A stretch of 64,000 bases of DNA. Source: Channa striata. Taxonomy: Eukaryota > Chordata > Actinopteri > Anabantiformes > Channidae. Numbering within the stretch: position 1 is the first letter of the stretch; the number at the start of each line of letters is the position of its first letter. Made by a program: the position numbers and the translations under genes. The stretch covers positions 1,550,001-1,614,000 of the forward strand of contig CM065183.1 of the NCBI GenBank assembly GCA_033026295.1, given 5' to 3'. Of the stretch, positions 12,960 to 23,749 are shown one piece after another. The notes under the pieces were generated by a model. That model did not search any database, had not been told where the DNA came from, and saw nothing but the letters and a program-made list of their open reading frames with translations.

Positions 12960-13347
12960 ATAACCAATGGTTTTGAATAGAAAGACCAGTAGCTGTGCAC
13001 TGGAAGACTCCAAAGCAGGGACACCTGAGGACAGGGACAGAGAGAGGGAGACAGAGAAGTAGAAGAACAACTACGGGAGAAAGGAGATACAGAGTTAATG
13101 TCATACAGTGGTGACATATAAATGTGGGCTGAGAGGAGGAAAGTGTCTCAGTTCATCAGGGGTTGATCCCCCAGCAGTCTAAGCCTATAGCAGCAGGACT
13201 AGAACTAACTATAAGCTTTATCAAAGAGGAAGGTTTTGAGCCTAGTCTTAAAGGTAGAGAGGGTGTCTGCTTCCCAAATCTGGTTCCACAGGGGAGGAGC
13301 TTGATAGCTAGAGGATTTGCCTCCCATTCTGGGAACCACAAGTAGGC
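12960..13347 (-). mobile_element. GAATT-tail LINE, 3' fragment
   Basis: On the minus strand this contains the end of the LINE ORF (AYLWFPEW and EANPLAIKLLPCGTRF, corresponding to LLVVPRISKN and MGGRAFSYQAPLLWNQLP in the better copy at 46302-46757) followed by the same 3' UTR: GTCACCACTGTATGACATTA (13097-13116 complement), the CTCTCCCTCTCTGTCC tract and the AGCTACTGGTCNTATT word. The true 3' end with GAATT repeats is missing. A SINE head starts directly at 13348. It is an inert fragment, one of at least eight pieces of this family in the window. Confidence 0.85.
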
Positions 13348-13438
13348 CACTTCAGCATGTGACTAGAGGGCTGGGGATTGAACCAACAACTGCAGGGTTG
13401 GTGGACAACCACTCGACCTACTGCGCCACAGGCACCCC
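13348..13438 (-). mobile_element. SINE head, minus strand
   Basis: The minus strand reads GGGGTGCCTGTGGCGCAGTA then GGTCGAGTGGTTGTCCACCA and TTGGTTCAATCCCC (B box, complement of 13373-13384), the tRNA-like head of a fish SINE whose tail is seen at 17025-17235, 17418-17561 and 44127-44320. The body and tail are missing here. The plus-strand end at CACTTCAGCATGTGACTAGAG corresponds to the ACATGTNGTCAGAGGAGC part of the body. It abuts a LINE fragment without spacer. Confidence 0.75.
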
Positions 13439-15185
13439 TAGGAATCTCATTCTCTGCTTTAATTTTTGCCAAAATCAAGACCATCCCAAATAGCTGTGAC
13501 TGGGGTCCTTATGTCTCTCTCAAAAAGTGGGGTGTGCTTAGCAACTACGAGAGATTTCTGTTCAAAATGAATGGCAGCTGCCATTGTGAACACATCATAA
13601 CTGGGTGTGTATGATTGCTTCTACAAAGAAGGAGGTGATTATGGTCCTATTTCAACAACAACTGTTGGACAACTGTTGAACAAAGGTATGTAGAAAAAGC
13701 CTTCTAAGCACCATTACAGTGCTCTTTCAATAGAGACTCACCCTTTCAACCAATCAGAGAAGCTCACACCTTGCCCATCACATGCCACTGTGAATAGGTA
13801 CACTATAGGAAACACCACCACTTTGACACAGTGCCAGTATTCAAAGCCCCAATCATACTTTCACTAGCTTCATATCAAAATTGGCACATTGGAACTTTGT
13901 CTGTGACTTGACAATAACACTCCCACCACCATTATCTTAAAATTCCCATCTGTCCAGAATAAATGAGGCAGTGTGTTGTGACAGTTACTAAGAAATTTGA
14001 AACAACTATCATAGGCTATCATATCTTCTGTCTTGTTAAAACTATCTTGTTTCAGCTCTCCGTACACACCCACACATAGACACATGTTTAAAGGTGGGAT
14101 ATCTCTGATTACACTTAATGACAATAATTACACAAATCACTGAATGCAATCAAGCAAGCTATAAGCTATCAGCCAGAATCAAATTAATTGGAAGCAGAAT
14201 ACATTATCAGTACAATAAATTATGGCAACAGCAAGGAGCAGCATGTAAAATGAAACCATTAACTAATCAGTCCACGGTCTGTCATCAAGGCTGGCTTATC
14301 AAATGCTAAGCAGCCATTGTCAAGCATTCTAATGTGAAACAGTGAGAAAAACAGAGAAAGAAAACTCAAACAGTTTACAGACAACTGATCTAGTAAAATT
14401 TGCATTACTTGTAACTTCTTGGCATATAGGTAGAAAAAAAGTTGGTGTTAGAAGTTTTCCCACTGTTTCACCACTTTTATATCGAGGACAATTAGCTCAC
14501 AGATCCAGAGAACTTTTATAATAAGTATCCAGTTCAATCCATAAAGGAAGAGAAGAGAAGAGAAAGGAAGAGAAAACAGGTAAAGTCTTGATTCAGGCCT
14601 CAGCACAATAAGTCTTTCTCAAGTCCAATCAGAGTACAGAGCGTTCACAGTGTGCTAGGGCTGTGAACACACACATTTATGCACCTATACAAATACCAAA
14701 CTGGTATTTTTAATAATACTTAGGGTGCATGTTTCAGTAACATGGTAAATGCTGCCAAAGCAGGTAGCGGGATGGTTACCACTGTTAGTACAACCCCTCG
14801 CGACCTTGAACGGGAAAAGCAGTGGCAAATAGTAGTTAGATAAATGAATCAATGAAATTATAAGTCTATGGTAAGTCTTTGGTATTAACATGCAACTACA
14901 AAAAAAACTTGTTAAAGAGCAACATTTTTTTAATTTGAGCTTGTAATGACGTTGCATCAACATCAACTACCTCTAAATGCTGTGTCAAATGAGTAAAGAT
15001 AAATCATTTAAAAAAAACAACGTTCCACAAAAAACAGGGTAATTTAGAGCCACAAACACAGCAGCAGATATTCATTTTAGTGGTCTTTCTTCCCTCATTA
15101 GATAATGAATGAATAATAGTAATAACGTAATTTAATGAACTTGTACTTCAGGACTAAACCACAGAAAATTAAATACTATACAGCT
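13439..15185. other. No recognised gene
   Basis: Mostly unrecognised AT-rich sequence. A short purine simple repeat (GGAAGAGAAGAGAAGAGAAA type) lies at 14545-14576. No gene or RNA gene seen. Confidence 0.5.
14545..14576 (+). repeat. AGAAG-type purine simple repeat
   Basis: GGAAG/AGAAG pentamers repeated about five times with one interruption. Low complexity only. Confidence 0.7.
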
Positions 15186-15665
15186 TTTGTTCTGTTGCAG
15201 CCTGATACTACAGTTGTTTTAATTCATTTTTACTTATTGATCTACACTCAGTAACCCATAATGACAAAGTGAATATAGATTTATTTTAAATAAAAAACCT
15301 CAAATATCCCATTTACATAAGTATTCAGACCTGCTCTTATCAAATTGAAGATGTTTGGTTTAACCAGGACTCTTGAGAGCTGGTCACCTGGACAAATTGA
15401 GGAATTTGGGGAGAAGGGCCTTAGTTAGAGAGGGGACCAAAAACCTGAGTGAGCTCCAGAGATCCTGTGTGGAACCATTACTGCGCCTGTAAAGCTGTAA
15501 CTGCTGCCAAAGGTTTGTCAACACAGTACTAGTTCTGGATATATTTATTTTTTTTAGATTTTGAGATTTACAGATTCTATTCTATTCAATTTCTATAATT
15601 CTATGTTTAATTTTTCATAACGGTGTACAGAGTGTAGATTACTGAAAACTTCTGAAAACGTCCGC
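15186..15665. mobile_element. Tc1-like element reduced to arms and a scrap of transposase region
   Basis: The left arm (15186-15335) reads inward with GTTGCAGCCTGATACTACAG, CTACACTCAGTAACCCATAA and ACATAAGTATTCAGACC, the familiar subterminal sequence of a fish Tc1/mariner element. The right arm (about 15490-15665) carries the same sequence inverted: GCTGTAACTGCTGCCAAAGG and CATAACGGTGTACAGAGTGT. Between them, 15370-15475 retains part of the transposase region (GGGGAGAAGGGCCTTAGTTA, GAGCTCCAGAGATCCTGTG). Most of the roughly 1-kb transposase gene is gone. The copy therefore cannot encode transposase but keeps inverted arms that a related enzyme might once have used. Exact TA target duplications cannot be fixed. 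Confidence 0.75.
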
Positions 15666-17024
15666 AAACATTTCGAATGCCCTGTAACTACTGTCACTAC
15701 ATTTTAATTACATCTTTCTTAATGCAGGGGGTGAATGCACATTTATATGTAAAGTATCTGCCCTGTCCTGCCCGTGCTGTCAGACAAATACTGCAATCAC
15801 TAAAAGTTGCTGTGATTACCAGTGGCAAGGGCACTGACAACTGTGCTGTCTTAGGCAGAATTACAACAGGGCCATCAATAACAGTTAGAGCCCGGGTGCA
15901 GCTCTAAGCTGCGGAGTCGCCACAAACAGGAGTTACTGTCAAACTTCCAGTCTGGATGTATTCTCATCACTGTTGGAAAGCAGTGTTGGGAAAACTTTTT
16001 TTATTGCAGTAGCCAATACAATAGTGATGCATTCTATTGTGAAAGGTTAAAGTTTAAAAGTATGTTATTTATTGTCAAGAATGGTGTACTTGCATACGAA
16101 GCAGAAGATATTCAAGTTTTTATTTTAGCAAAGACAAAAAGACTAGGTTTAAAACAGGGATCATATGTTTCCAGTGAATAAACCTACTGACTTGCTCAGC
16201 ATCACAGCACAGCAGTCAGCAGCTGGCTGGTGAGCACAGAGAAACATTTAACAGCCAAAAAGATGCAAATATTTTGTAGAAGTTCCCGGAGAACAAACAC
16301 ATAAATTCTTTCAGCTTTAAGGCTGATGAAGATATTAATATTAACAAGAATGCAGTGCTCATGCCACAGATGAAGCTTGAATCATATTCTTCACAATAAC
16401 AATCTATAACTCTAATACCATAGTTAATGTCACATATTTAGCAGTTGATTTTAAAGTGCATCAATGTGATCTTTACATTTTTATTGCAAAAGTGCTCAGT
16501 TTTTGAAAAAGTTTTTCTACTTATCTTGTAGAAAAATATTCCATTAGTGATCACAACAAAATTTATTATTCAATATTTATCCTTAAAACACATATTTTGG
16601 CTAAAGGTTTAACAGCATTCTGATTTGAGATATAAACAGTAAATATAAAGTTTTTACATCTAGATAACAGAACTAATATACGGCAAAGATCTTTTATTCT
16701 ATCTTTTACCTTTTATTGCAGTCTAAGTTAACATTTTTACCAGCAAATGTTCGTTCCCATATACCATACTTTCACCTACAAGATGGGGTTTGACTCCAAT
16801 GCAACACATTGTGCAATTTATTGATGGTTGTTGCGCATTGTTACGTGTGGTTATTAAACAACAATGTGTCATTAAAAACAAGTTTGTCTAAAGATGTCTC
16901 CTTGGTGGGGAATTTTTTCATATATATAATTCGAACACTGATTGGTTTGTTGTGGTTGATTGTGGTCATCCACCAATCCCAAATCACTCACAAATCCCAA
17001 CTGCTCTTCCTCTGCTGTATCAGG
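15666..17024. other. No recognised gene
   Basis: AT-rich sequence. GGAAAGCAGTGTTGGGAAAAC at 15974-15994 resembles the GCAGTGTTGGGTAA start of some fish hAT non-autonomous elements but nothing convincing follows. No other feature seen. Confidence 0.45.
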
Positions 17025-17235
17025 CTTCTTGGTTTCATCCCAGATCTTCTGGTCACATGTCAAAGTGTCCTTGAGCAAGACACTGAACCCCCACTTTGTT
17101 GCTCCTGGTGAGTGTCAGACAGCTACATAACAGGTGTATGAATGTGTGTGTGACTGTGAATGTGAATGTGTAGAGAAGAACTGTGAAGCGCTTTGAGGAC
17201 GGACAGGTAGAAAAGTGACACATAAGTGTAAACAT
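17025..17235 (+). mobile_element. SINE lacking its tRNA head
   Basis: TTGGTTTCATCCCAG near the left end is a decayed B box. It is followed by CACATGTCAAAGTGTCCTTG, AGCAAGACACTGAACCCC and then the tail GTGAAGCGCTTTGAGGACGG with AGAAAAGTGACACATAAGTG, a decayed form of the usual AAGCGCTTTGAGTGGTC...GAAAAGCGCTATATAA ending. Several GTGTGAATGTG words fill the middle, as in other copies. Orientation is plus. The A-box part is missing or unrecognisable. Confidence 0.75.
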
Positions 17236-17417
17236 AGGACAATAGTAGATAAAATTAAAAACAAAGCTATTAAAAATTGCTTATACCAAATAACAGTTCT
17301 GTATGAAGTTTGTACAAAAAAAAAGATAGAACCTTGTAATTGACACAATGCTTATCAAGTTGTGAGTGTAAAAGTGCCCAGTGATGGTGATGCAGAAAGC
17401 AGACAGATCATTCTGGT

Positions 17418-17561
17418 AAATGGTCTCCACTTATGTGACACTTTTCCACCTTATCTGTACCCACAGTGCTTTATATGGTGCTTCACATTCAGCCATTTAC
17501 ACACACACACCGTAGGATTTTTGAACGACCTTTTCAGCTCCTGAGCCGCAATAATCCACCC
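17418..17561 (-). mobile_element. SINE, minus strand, internally deleted
   Basis: Plus-strand text starts AAATGGTCTCCACTTATGTG and CACTTTTCCACC, the inverted tail of the same SINE as 17025-17235 (which lies 180 bp away in the opposite orientation). It ends with CGACCTTTTCAGCTCCTGAG and CCGC, the inverted tRNA-like head. The body between the CACACACA stretch (about 17498-17508) and the head is deleted, leaving 144 bp. Confidence 0.7.
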
Positions 17562-18627
17562 CATCAAATTACCGAAGCATTTGACTGACCAACACATCAA
17601 ATTAAAGAAAAAATGAAAAATTTTATAATTAATGCCAAGGTAAGTAATTGATATTCACCAAATTAAGAGTTTAATAGGTTAATGTCAGCCCCATTAATAT
17701 TTGTTTTGATGTGGTTTTGTTTGTCAATGAGAGAAGTATCACAAACTTCCAACAGGTAAAGCTGGTATTAACATATTGAATCTGAATTAGGACACAGTGT
17801 GTGATGCGTCACACTAACAGTGAGCAGTGGTAAAGATCAACCACCAGACTAACAAGCCTGATGAAGCGCTGACTGCAAACACGTAGTGTTTTTACCTGGA
17901 CTGTTCGAGGATTTCACCTCAGGACTCCCAGTGTTCCACTACACAGAGCACAGTGACAGCTTGATGGATGGAGTTTATAATTGACTTCATTTACAGTGAA
18001 CATTCATAATTTCCACACAAGCTGAACAGATGCATACAAATTGATTCATTGAATCTTTCACTTCTCAGGCCTTATTTTAAAAACAGTGACCCTTAGTTTA
18101 ACCACTCTGTGAGATATTCATTGAAGCTGCTCACTGATCACAGCAAGGTGGGAAATGTTTCATCATTAACTAGCGTTCTAGTTCTAGTGTTCTTCATAAA
18201 GGTAACTCAGCAGTGGTTGATGCAATGCAGTTTGGCGCTCACTGCCTAACTGGGATTTAAGATGGACAAAATATATTCAAACTATGTGAACTTTTGTTTC
18301 TCTCTGTGTCTGTGGTGCCTCCTCTAATACATTATGGTAAAATAATTCAGTGCCTGGCCCTGCAGAGAATCAATTAGGGTTGTCCTCTGTTAGAAGAGGC
18401 AAGGACACTGCACTGTAACAATCACTCTAATGAATGTAGAGATGTTTAAGGTAAGAAAAAGGCTCAACTTTAACAGCCTTCTGCAGTGGTTTAGAGTATT
18501 AGCTCATTCTCAGGTCAGTTTGAGGTTTGCCTTGTTTGGCTAAGTCTGACAAAACCTTTGACTGCAGTCATTAATAACCCATTAGTAATAAGCACTACAA
18601 TTTTTGCAATTTAACGCATTACACTCA
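17562..18627. other. No recognised gene
   Basis: Mostly unrecognised. The word CCTGATGAAGCGCTGACTGC followed by AAACACGTAGTG (about 17858-17888) resembles a TGATGAAGGC...GAAACGCGT motif that recurs in fish repeats, but I cannot define an element around it. Confidence 0.4.
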
Positions 18628-18810
18628 CCATCCGTCCATCCATCCATTATCTGTAACCGCTTGTGCTTTTCAAGGTCATGGTGGAGCCTGTTCCAGCTGT
18701 CATTAGGCAGGGGGCAGGATACATCCTGGACAGGTCTCCATTCTTTGTCAGGGCCAACACAGAGAGACACAGAGCCAGAAAACCATCCTGCTCCCTACAC
18801 ATGGTACACA
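18628..18810 (-). mobile_element. Fish SINE-like repeat ending in GGATGG, minus strand
   Basis: Starts CCATCCGTCCATCCATCCAT and TATCTGTAACCGCTTGTG, then AGCCTGTTCCAGCTGTCATT, CATCCTGGACAGGTCTCCAT and GGGCCAACACAGAGAGACA. This order is the inverted end of a very abundant fish repeat whose head reads GGCNGCACGGTGGTGTAGTG. The same family appears at 19601-19758 (plus) and 48712-48868 (plus). The head is absent here. Whether the family is a true tRNA-derived SINE is my inference from its head. Confidence 0.7.
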
Positions 18811-19600
18811 CAAACCTGTGTCTCAATACACTGAAAATAACATTAATCCACGTACAAATAATAAGTTAATCATCTGCATTAGAATTCTGAGGTTTTGAGC
18901 TTTCTAACAAGGTCTAGTTTGACAGGGTTTCTTCAGCACAAACCAAATCTAATCAAAAAACGACAAACCAAACTGTAATTTCTGTTGTGCCCCAAGCGAA
19001 AAGTTTGTGCTTTCTTAAGAGTCACTCAGAATCATTACATGATCTTGAAATCATCCCATGTTTTGTTAAGATCAAGGGTTTTGTCTCACACATTGTCCCA
19101 GTGCCTTGTAGCATGTTCCAACCACTCTTTGCTCCTATTTTTAGTTCATGGTAGCTTTGGTTTACATCATGATATCCCACAATTAGAGCAGGATGTATGT
19201 CAAGACTGTCTTTAGGACATTAAGAGCTAAGTACTTGGGTACACAGTGCTGCTGAATGTGAAACATGGATACCAACTGACAAACAGCACAAATATGCCAC
19301 TATTCACATCATTTTAACGTCATCAAACAGTAAAATTGTGTGTAAATGTCCCCTGGTTTCATATAGATTGGGGCACTATCATGCGTATTGTGTATTAATA
19401 TATGTGGTCTTTCACCACTGAACTCTGTCTTTGTACTGAGCGGTTGAACTGCAGCCTTGCTTGTACAACCCTCTATGTGTAACTGTGGACGGACTGACAC
19501 AGTCAGTCTGATTCCAAAACCAAAAGAAATGAAGATCTGCCATAGAACATAATGCTAGGTTAATTATGCAACTGTAACATGCAGTGCTGCATCAGCTCTG
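18811..19600. other. No recognised gene
   Basis: Spacer between two oppositely oriented copies of the same repeat. ORFs at 18985-19215 and 19309-19500 show no motif. Confidence 0.5.
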
Positions 19601-19758
19601 TGTACTCCAGTTTCTCCCACAGTCCAAAGACATGATTGTTAGGTTCATTGACTCGGAATTGTCCGTAGGTCTGAATGGTTGTATGTTCGTATATGTCTCT
19701 CTGTGTTGGTCCTGAGACAGACTGGATACGTGGTTACAGGTAATGATAGATTGATGGA
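19601..19758 (+). mobile_element. Fish SINE-like repeat ending in GGATGG, plus strand
   Basis: Begins GTGTACTCCAGTTTCTCCCA and CAGTCCAAAGACATGATTGT, continues GTCCGTAGGTCTGAATGGTT and TGTGTTGGTCCTGAGACAGA, and ends GTGGTTACAGGTAATGATAG with ATTGATGG. Compared with the family, a segment is missing between GACTGGATAC and GTGGTTACAG. It lies about 790 bp from the inverted copy at 18628-18810, so the two could pair as a long stem in RNA. Confidence 0.7.
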
Positions 19759-20886
19759 CTTTGCATTAAAGAGAACCTCAAGTTGCCTCTAATCTTAGAA
19801 TAAGGAACTTTTCTCAGCATAGTCATTAAACATCAGTCATCAGTCAATATTTATCTGGATAGAAATGTATTTGTTGTTGCCATCTGCATACATTTTCTCT
19901 CCCATTTTGGACTGATCCCATTTATGTTTTAACATGATTAATGGATCATTGCTACTGTTGATTCCATTCACAGCAGATACCTACTGGCCTTTCTGTAGGG
20001 CTTGACTCTTTTTTTCTGCTAGAAACAAACGCCACACAACGCTCGGGTTTCACATTTATTGACACTGTAGATATAATTTACAGTATGTGGTCATAGAGAC
20101 CAAAACATACTTTGAAGCTCACAAACCTACCTGGAAAAAGAATGCAAAACAGAAAGATCAATGCAGCTTCCGCCCAATTTGAAAAGAGGTCAAAGTGGAT
20201 TCATAATTATTCAGGACAGAGGAAAGAAAGCAACCCCTCTGTGGCCAAAAACCAGATATTCTACTTTGATCCCTGTTTGAATACAAACATTGTCACCGTG
20301 GTCTCCATTGAAACTAAATTATACTGCATTTTAGATGCATTCAAAACCCTGACTTCTCACAGTTTTAAGGACAGCAGACACACACTCGGCCTTGAACAGA
20401 CTCTTGTCTAAATTGCAGGCTGGGTGTTAGAACACGACGAGTGGCCTCACTTCTGTAATTGATTTCCATGGCTGAGAGAGTGAGGAAGAACAGGAGGAGC
20501 ATTGATCGAGTCATTGGCTGGTAAGCATGGGCAGAGGGACATCACACACGCTTTGTGTTCATCGATCTGATCTCTGAAATAAATTCATTTCTCTCTCGGC
20601 CTGGTGTTGTGCGGCTAACATCTCATCAGTGGAATGATTTATCTGTCGGCTACCTAAGGGGGGCCTCTGACTCTTTCATTAGGTGATGAAAGCCCTCGGA
20701 GATAGGATCTTAGAGCCAAGGACCCCTCACTGATCCCATCCTTGTCTTATAAATTCTACGTCAAAATGGGACATGTGTTAATTCAACATCTTTTTCACAT
20801 ATTCCCTGCCTTTCAATAATCTGTTATGAACATAGAATTGAAATAAAAACGTATGTTTATCATGTTTCTAACCTTGTTACCTGTAG
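19759..20886. other. No recognised gene; possible conserved noncoding block at 20430-20760
   Basis: No coding region. The segment 20430-20760 has balanced composition and several paired motifs (ATTGATTT, ATCGATCTGATC, CATTAGGTGATGAAAG) of the kind seen in vertebrate enhancers, but conservation cannot be assessed. A 99-codon plus-strand ORF at 20112-20411 has no motif. Confidence 0.35.
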
Positions 20887-20950
20887 CAGTGGTTTTCAAA
20901 CTATGGCCTGTAGACCATGCACATGACCCCATGATCTGCTCACTGGACCA
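20887..20950 (+). mobile_element. hAT transposon terminal fragment
   Basis: CAGTGGTTTTCAAACTATGG followed by CCTGTAGACCATG...CATGACCCCATGA matches the terminal CAGTGGTTCTCAAACTNTGG pattern of vertebrate hAT (Charlie-like) elements. Only one end is evident. No transposase coding is seen downstream and no partner end was found. Confidence 0.55.
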
Positions 20951-23718
20951 AAACAGAGTTTGACTGTGATCACTAGGTGTCACTATCACTATATGGAAAT
21001 ATCAGTCACAGAAAGCTGTCTGTGATGAATACTCTGTTGAAACCCATTAATCTTATCTGATCAACAATCCTTGATAACTGGGAGTTTAGGAAGTGGATCT
21101 TGCAAACGGATGCCCAGTATGTTAACCTGCCACTTTAAACTGCACTGGCCTGGTCATGGAAGCGTTCCGCCTGATTGAGTAACCATAATTAAGTGACCCA
21201 GGTTTCATCTGTACAAACAGCTTATTTTAAAGTGGCCACCATCATGTTCGTGTGAGCAGTGGATGAAATCGCATGAATTAGTAACTGGAGCATAAATGTG
21301 AAAACTGGATACTTGAAGCCCATTCCCTCCTCTGGTGCATAGCCAGAAAAAAATCCATGAATGATCCTCGTACTTCCATGTTTTTGGCCCCACACAATGT
21401 GCACTGTTGTCTTTTTCTAGTTAAGTTTCTTGGCTGCGCAGCACATAAACAGCTGTAAAATGAATCAAAATGGACAAAATGTATCAAGTTCTAATAATAC
21501 GTCTCAGTTTAACAAGTCTAAGTATTCACCAGTTTATAGCTGCTGTCTTGGTATGTGATCTTGGTTAGACTCGATTCTTAAATCTAATTTATTAACATTC
21601 CTATTTTATACCAAACACATATTTTTTTCCTAAACCTAACCATATCATTAACACTAAATACCAGGTTTAAGCTGGATGTTTTGTTCAAAACAGCAGCCGG
21701 AACAATCGTTGGATGATGTCAGAATGAGAGATCTAGCAGGGCTTTTGTTTGTAATTTAACAATTTGACCTAGGAAACTGTAACTATTTTCTAGCTAGAGG
21801 ACACCTATTAGATGATCATCACAGTATTTGTAGTTGAAGGATTATTCTTTTAGTTTTATGTGGTGCTTCACATTCACCTAATTTAGGTTCAGTGTGTTGC
21901 CAAGGGACACTGCCACAGAGGCAGGTGAGGTTATTGAACAAATGCTCCTTTGAACCAAATATTTAATGGTATGACATTATGAGAAAAAAGTCATCTGGAA
22001 ATCTTGTTAAATTACATGAGGAGTTACTCTAATAATTGCTTGTAGTTTAAAGATTGAAGACCTTAATGTGACATGGTCTAAACTTTTAGTCAGCTTTTTT
22101 CAGTTATTAATGAAACATAAATAGCTGACTGCAGAACATGACATTAAAAGCACAAATTACAGTTGCTACAAGTGTCAGCAACAAAGCAAATATAAGAACA
22201 ACTGATATTTAAACCCTAACTTTGTGCAGGAAAATTATTTCATTAGAAGTTATGACTTTCTGTGGTCAGTCCTAAGCAGCTGTTTTCCTTTTTTCTTCAT
22301 GCTGATGACCCATGTGACTGACCAAAAATATTGTTGTTTTCCTTCATCAACAATCGCTCAAAGATTCATCAAATTGTTGTGCAACTTGCTAATCCGGGCC
22401 AAACAGTAGAAAACTAAAAGCTAAAAAGCAGAATAGAGTCAGATTAGCTGGTTCGCCCTCCTCTGCTTCCCATCCAACAACTCAATAATTAAGTGTAGTT
22501 TTAGGGAGTCTTTTTTTCCAAGCCATTCCAGGGCTGATCGGAAGGAGGCATAACAGCACAGCTGTTGCCAGATGGTTGAGGGCACAGATCCAGGCTCTCA
22601 GCGCTTTGTTTCTGTTACTACCACACTCCAGCAGCTTTCCTGGCAGCTTGCTGCAGTCCTGGAACAAGGCCTTGGAGACTTCAGGACCCAGACCAATTCA
22701 TCAAACACCCCGCTCCTCATGTCTCCAGTGTGAAAACCGACTAAACCTGTCGTCACAACAGCTCTTAACAACCCCTCTCTCTAATGTCCCCATGCAAAAG
22801 GGACAAGGTCTGGAAATAACTCAGTGCCCTCACAGGGCTTTATTACCTACCAGCTGACACTCCAGGAGCTGGGAGACTGGACGGAGACCAGACAGGACAA
22901 GCAGGCAGTCAGACTTTTTAGGTTTGTTAAGGAGGACACTGTCCCAAGGGATTCAGTTGATCTTTATTAAGGGAGCTCAGCTCTGTTTGTCAGCTGAAGT
23001 CTTGACAAAAACTTAATTGAAGCAGATAATAAAATAAAACTTAGTCACCAACTCTAGTTCCTGAGAGAAGTGTGCATGATGGTGTTGCATGCCAATGTGT
23101 GGGTTTATCTCCTACTGTCCTGCTTTTATGTAATTAAATGTTTGTGAGTTTTCATCGATGCACTTTGCAGAGTAGAAGGGAAGACAGTGAGTTGTGGTAA
23201 CCCCAGGACGAAAAGACAATATAGATGCATGAGCTTTAGCAATCCCTGCTTTCAATTGATCTAATCCAAGTAGTTGTCTCTAATGATTTAATTGACAGTA
23301 GAAACACACTGTATTTGTATAGGCAGAATCAACCTAAATTAAAATGTACAGAAATTAATGTTGTACGTGAAATACGCCTTAAACCATATTTGTAGTATAA
23401 AGAGTGGAATAGTAAATTGCAAATTCATGCAAATTCTGTTTTGTTTTCTCTTTTGGATGACTATGTATTTAGTACTTGATTGAAAAACAATATAGTAATA
23501 TGATATTCAAATAACTTAGCAATAACAAGTGTATTAAAATATGAAACACTTTCCCTCCAATATAATAACTTCAAGATGTTTTAATATTGCCCTCAAAAAC
23601 TATTTCAAGTCTGTTAAAAAGTAAAAATACTTATCTTATAGCAGCATACAAGTGCAATCAAAAGTTGGAACAACTAAAACTGAGATTAGCTTAAAAATGC
23701 CACACACCAAAAACAGGC
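20951..23718. other. Mostly unrecognised; one small SINE scrap
   Basis: No gene recognised. TTTTCCTAAACCTAACCATATC near 21626-21650 resembles a word from a fish dispersed repeat and is not a telomere array. A SINE scrap at 21855-21937 is listed separately. The 22450-22900 segment is more GC-rich with a 93-codon ORF but has no recognisable product. Confidence 0.45.
21855..21937 (-). mobile_element. Small SINE scrap, minus strand
   Basis: TTATGTGGTGCTTCACATTC, then TTAGGTTCAGTGTGTTGCCA and AGGGACACTGCCACAGAG, is the inverted form of the SINE body at 44127-44320 (TTGGGTTCAGTGTCTTGCTC, AAGGACACTTC). The middle is deleted. Strongly diverged. Confidence 0.5.
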
Positions 23719-23749
23719 ACTTGTAGCATTAGGAGCAAATGCTACAAGT
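23719..23749. repeat. Perfect 12-bp inverted repeat with 7-nt loop
   Basis: ACTTGTAGCATT, loop AGGAGCA, then AATGCTACAAGT. Both arms match without a mismatch, so the transcript or single strand could form a stable hairpin. No T-run follows on either strand. It is not inside any recognised element. Confidence 0.8.

Noticed and set aside
12715..13104. 129-codon minus-strand ORF beginning MTLTLYLLSP
   Set aside because: Its first part is the LINE 3' UTR read in a chance frame (the same MTLTLYLL start appears at 45906-46199), so it is not a gene.
21626..21650. CCTAAACCTAACC telomere-like word
   Set aside because: Single imperfect occurrence, not a TTAGGG array; the word is common in a fish dispersed repeat.
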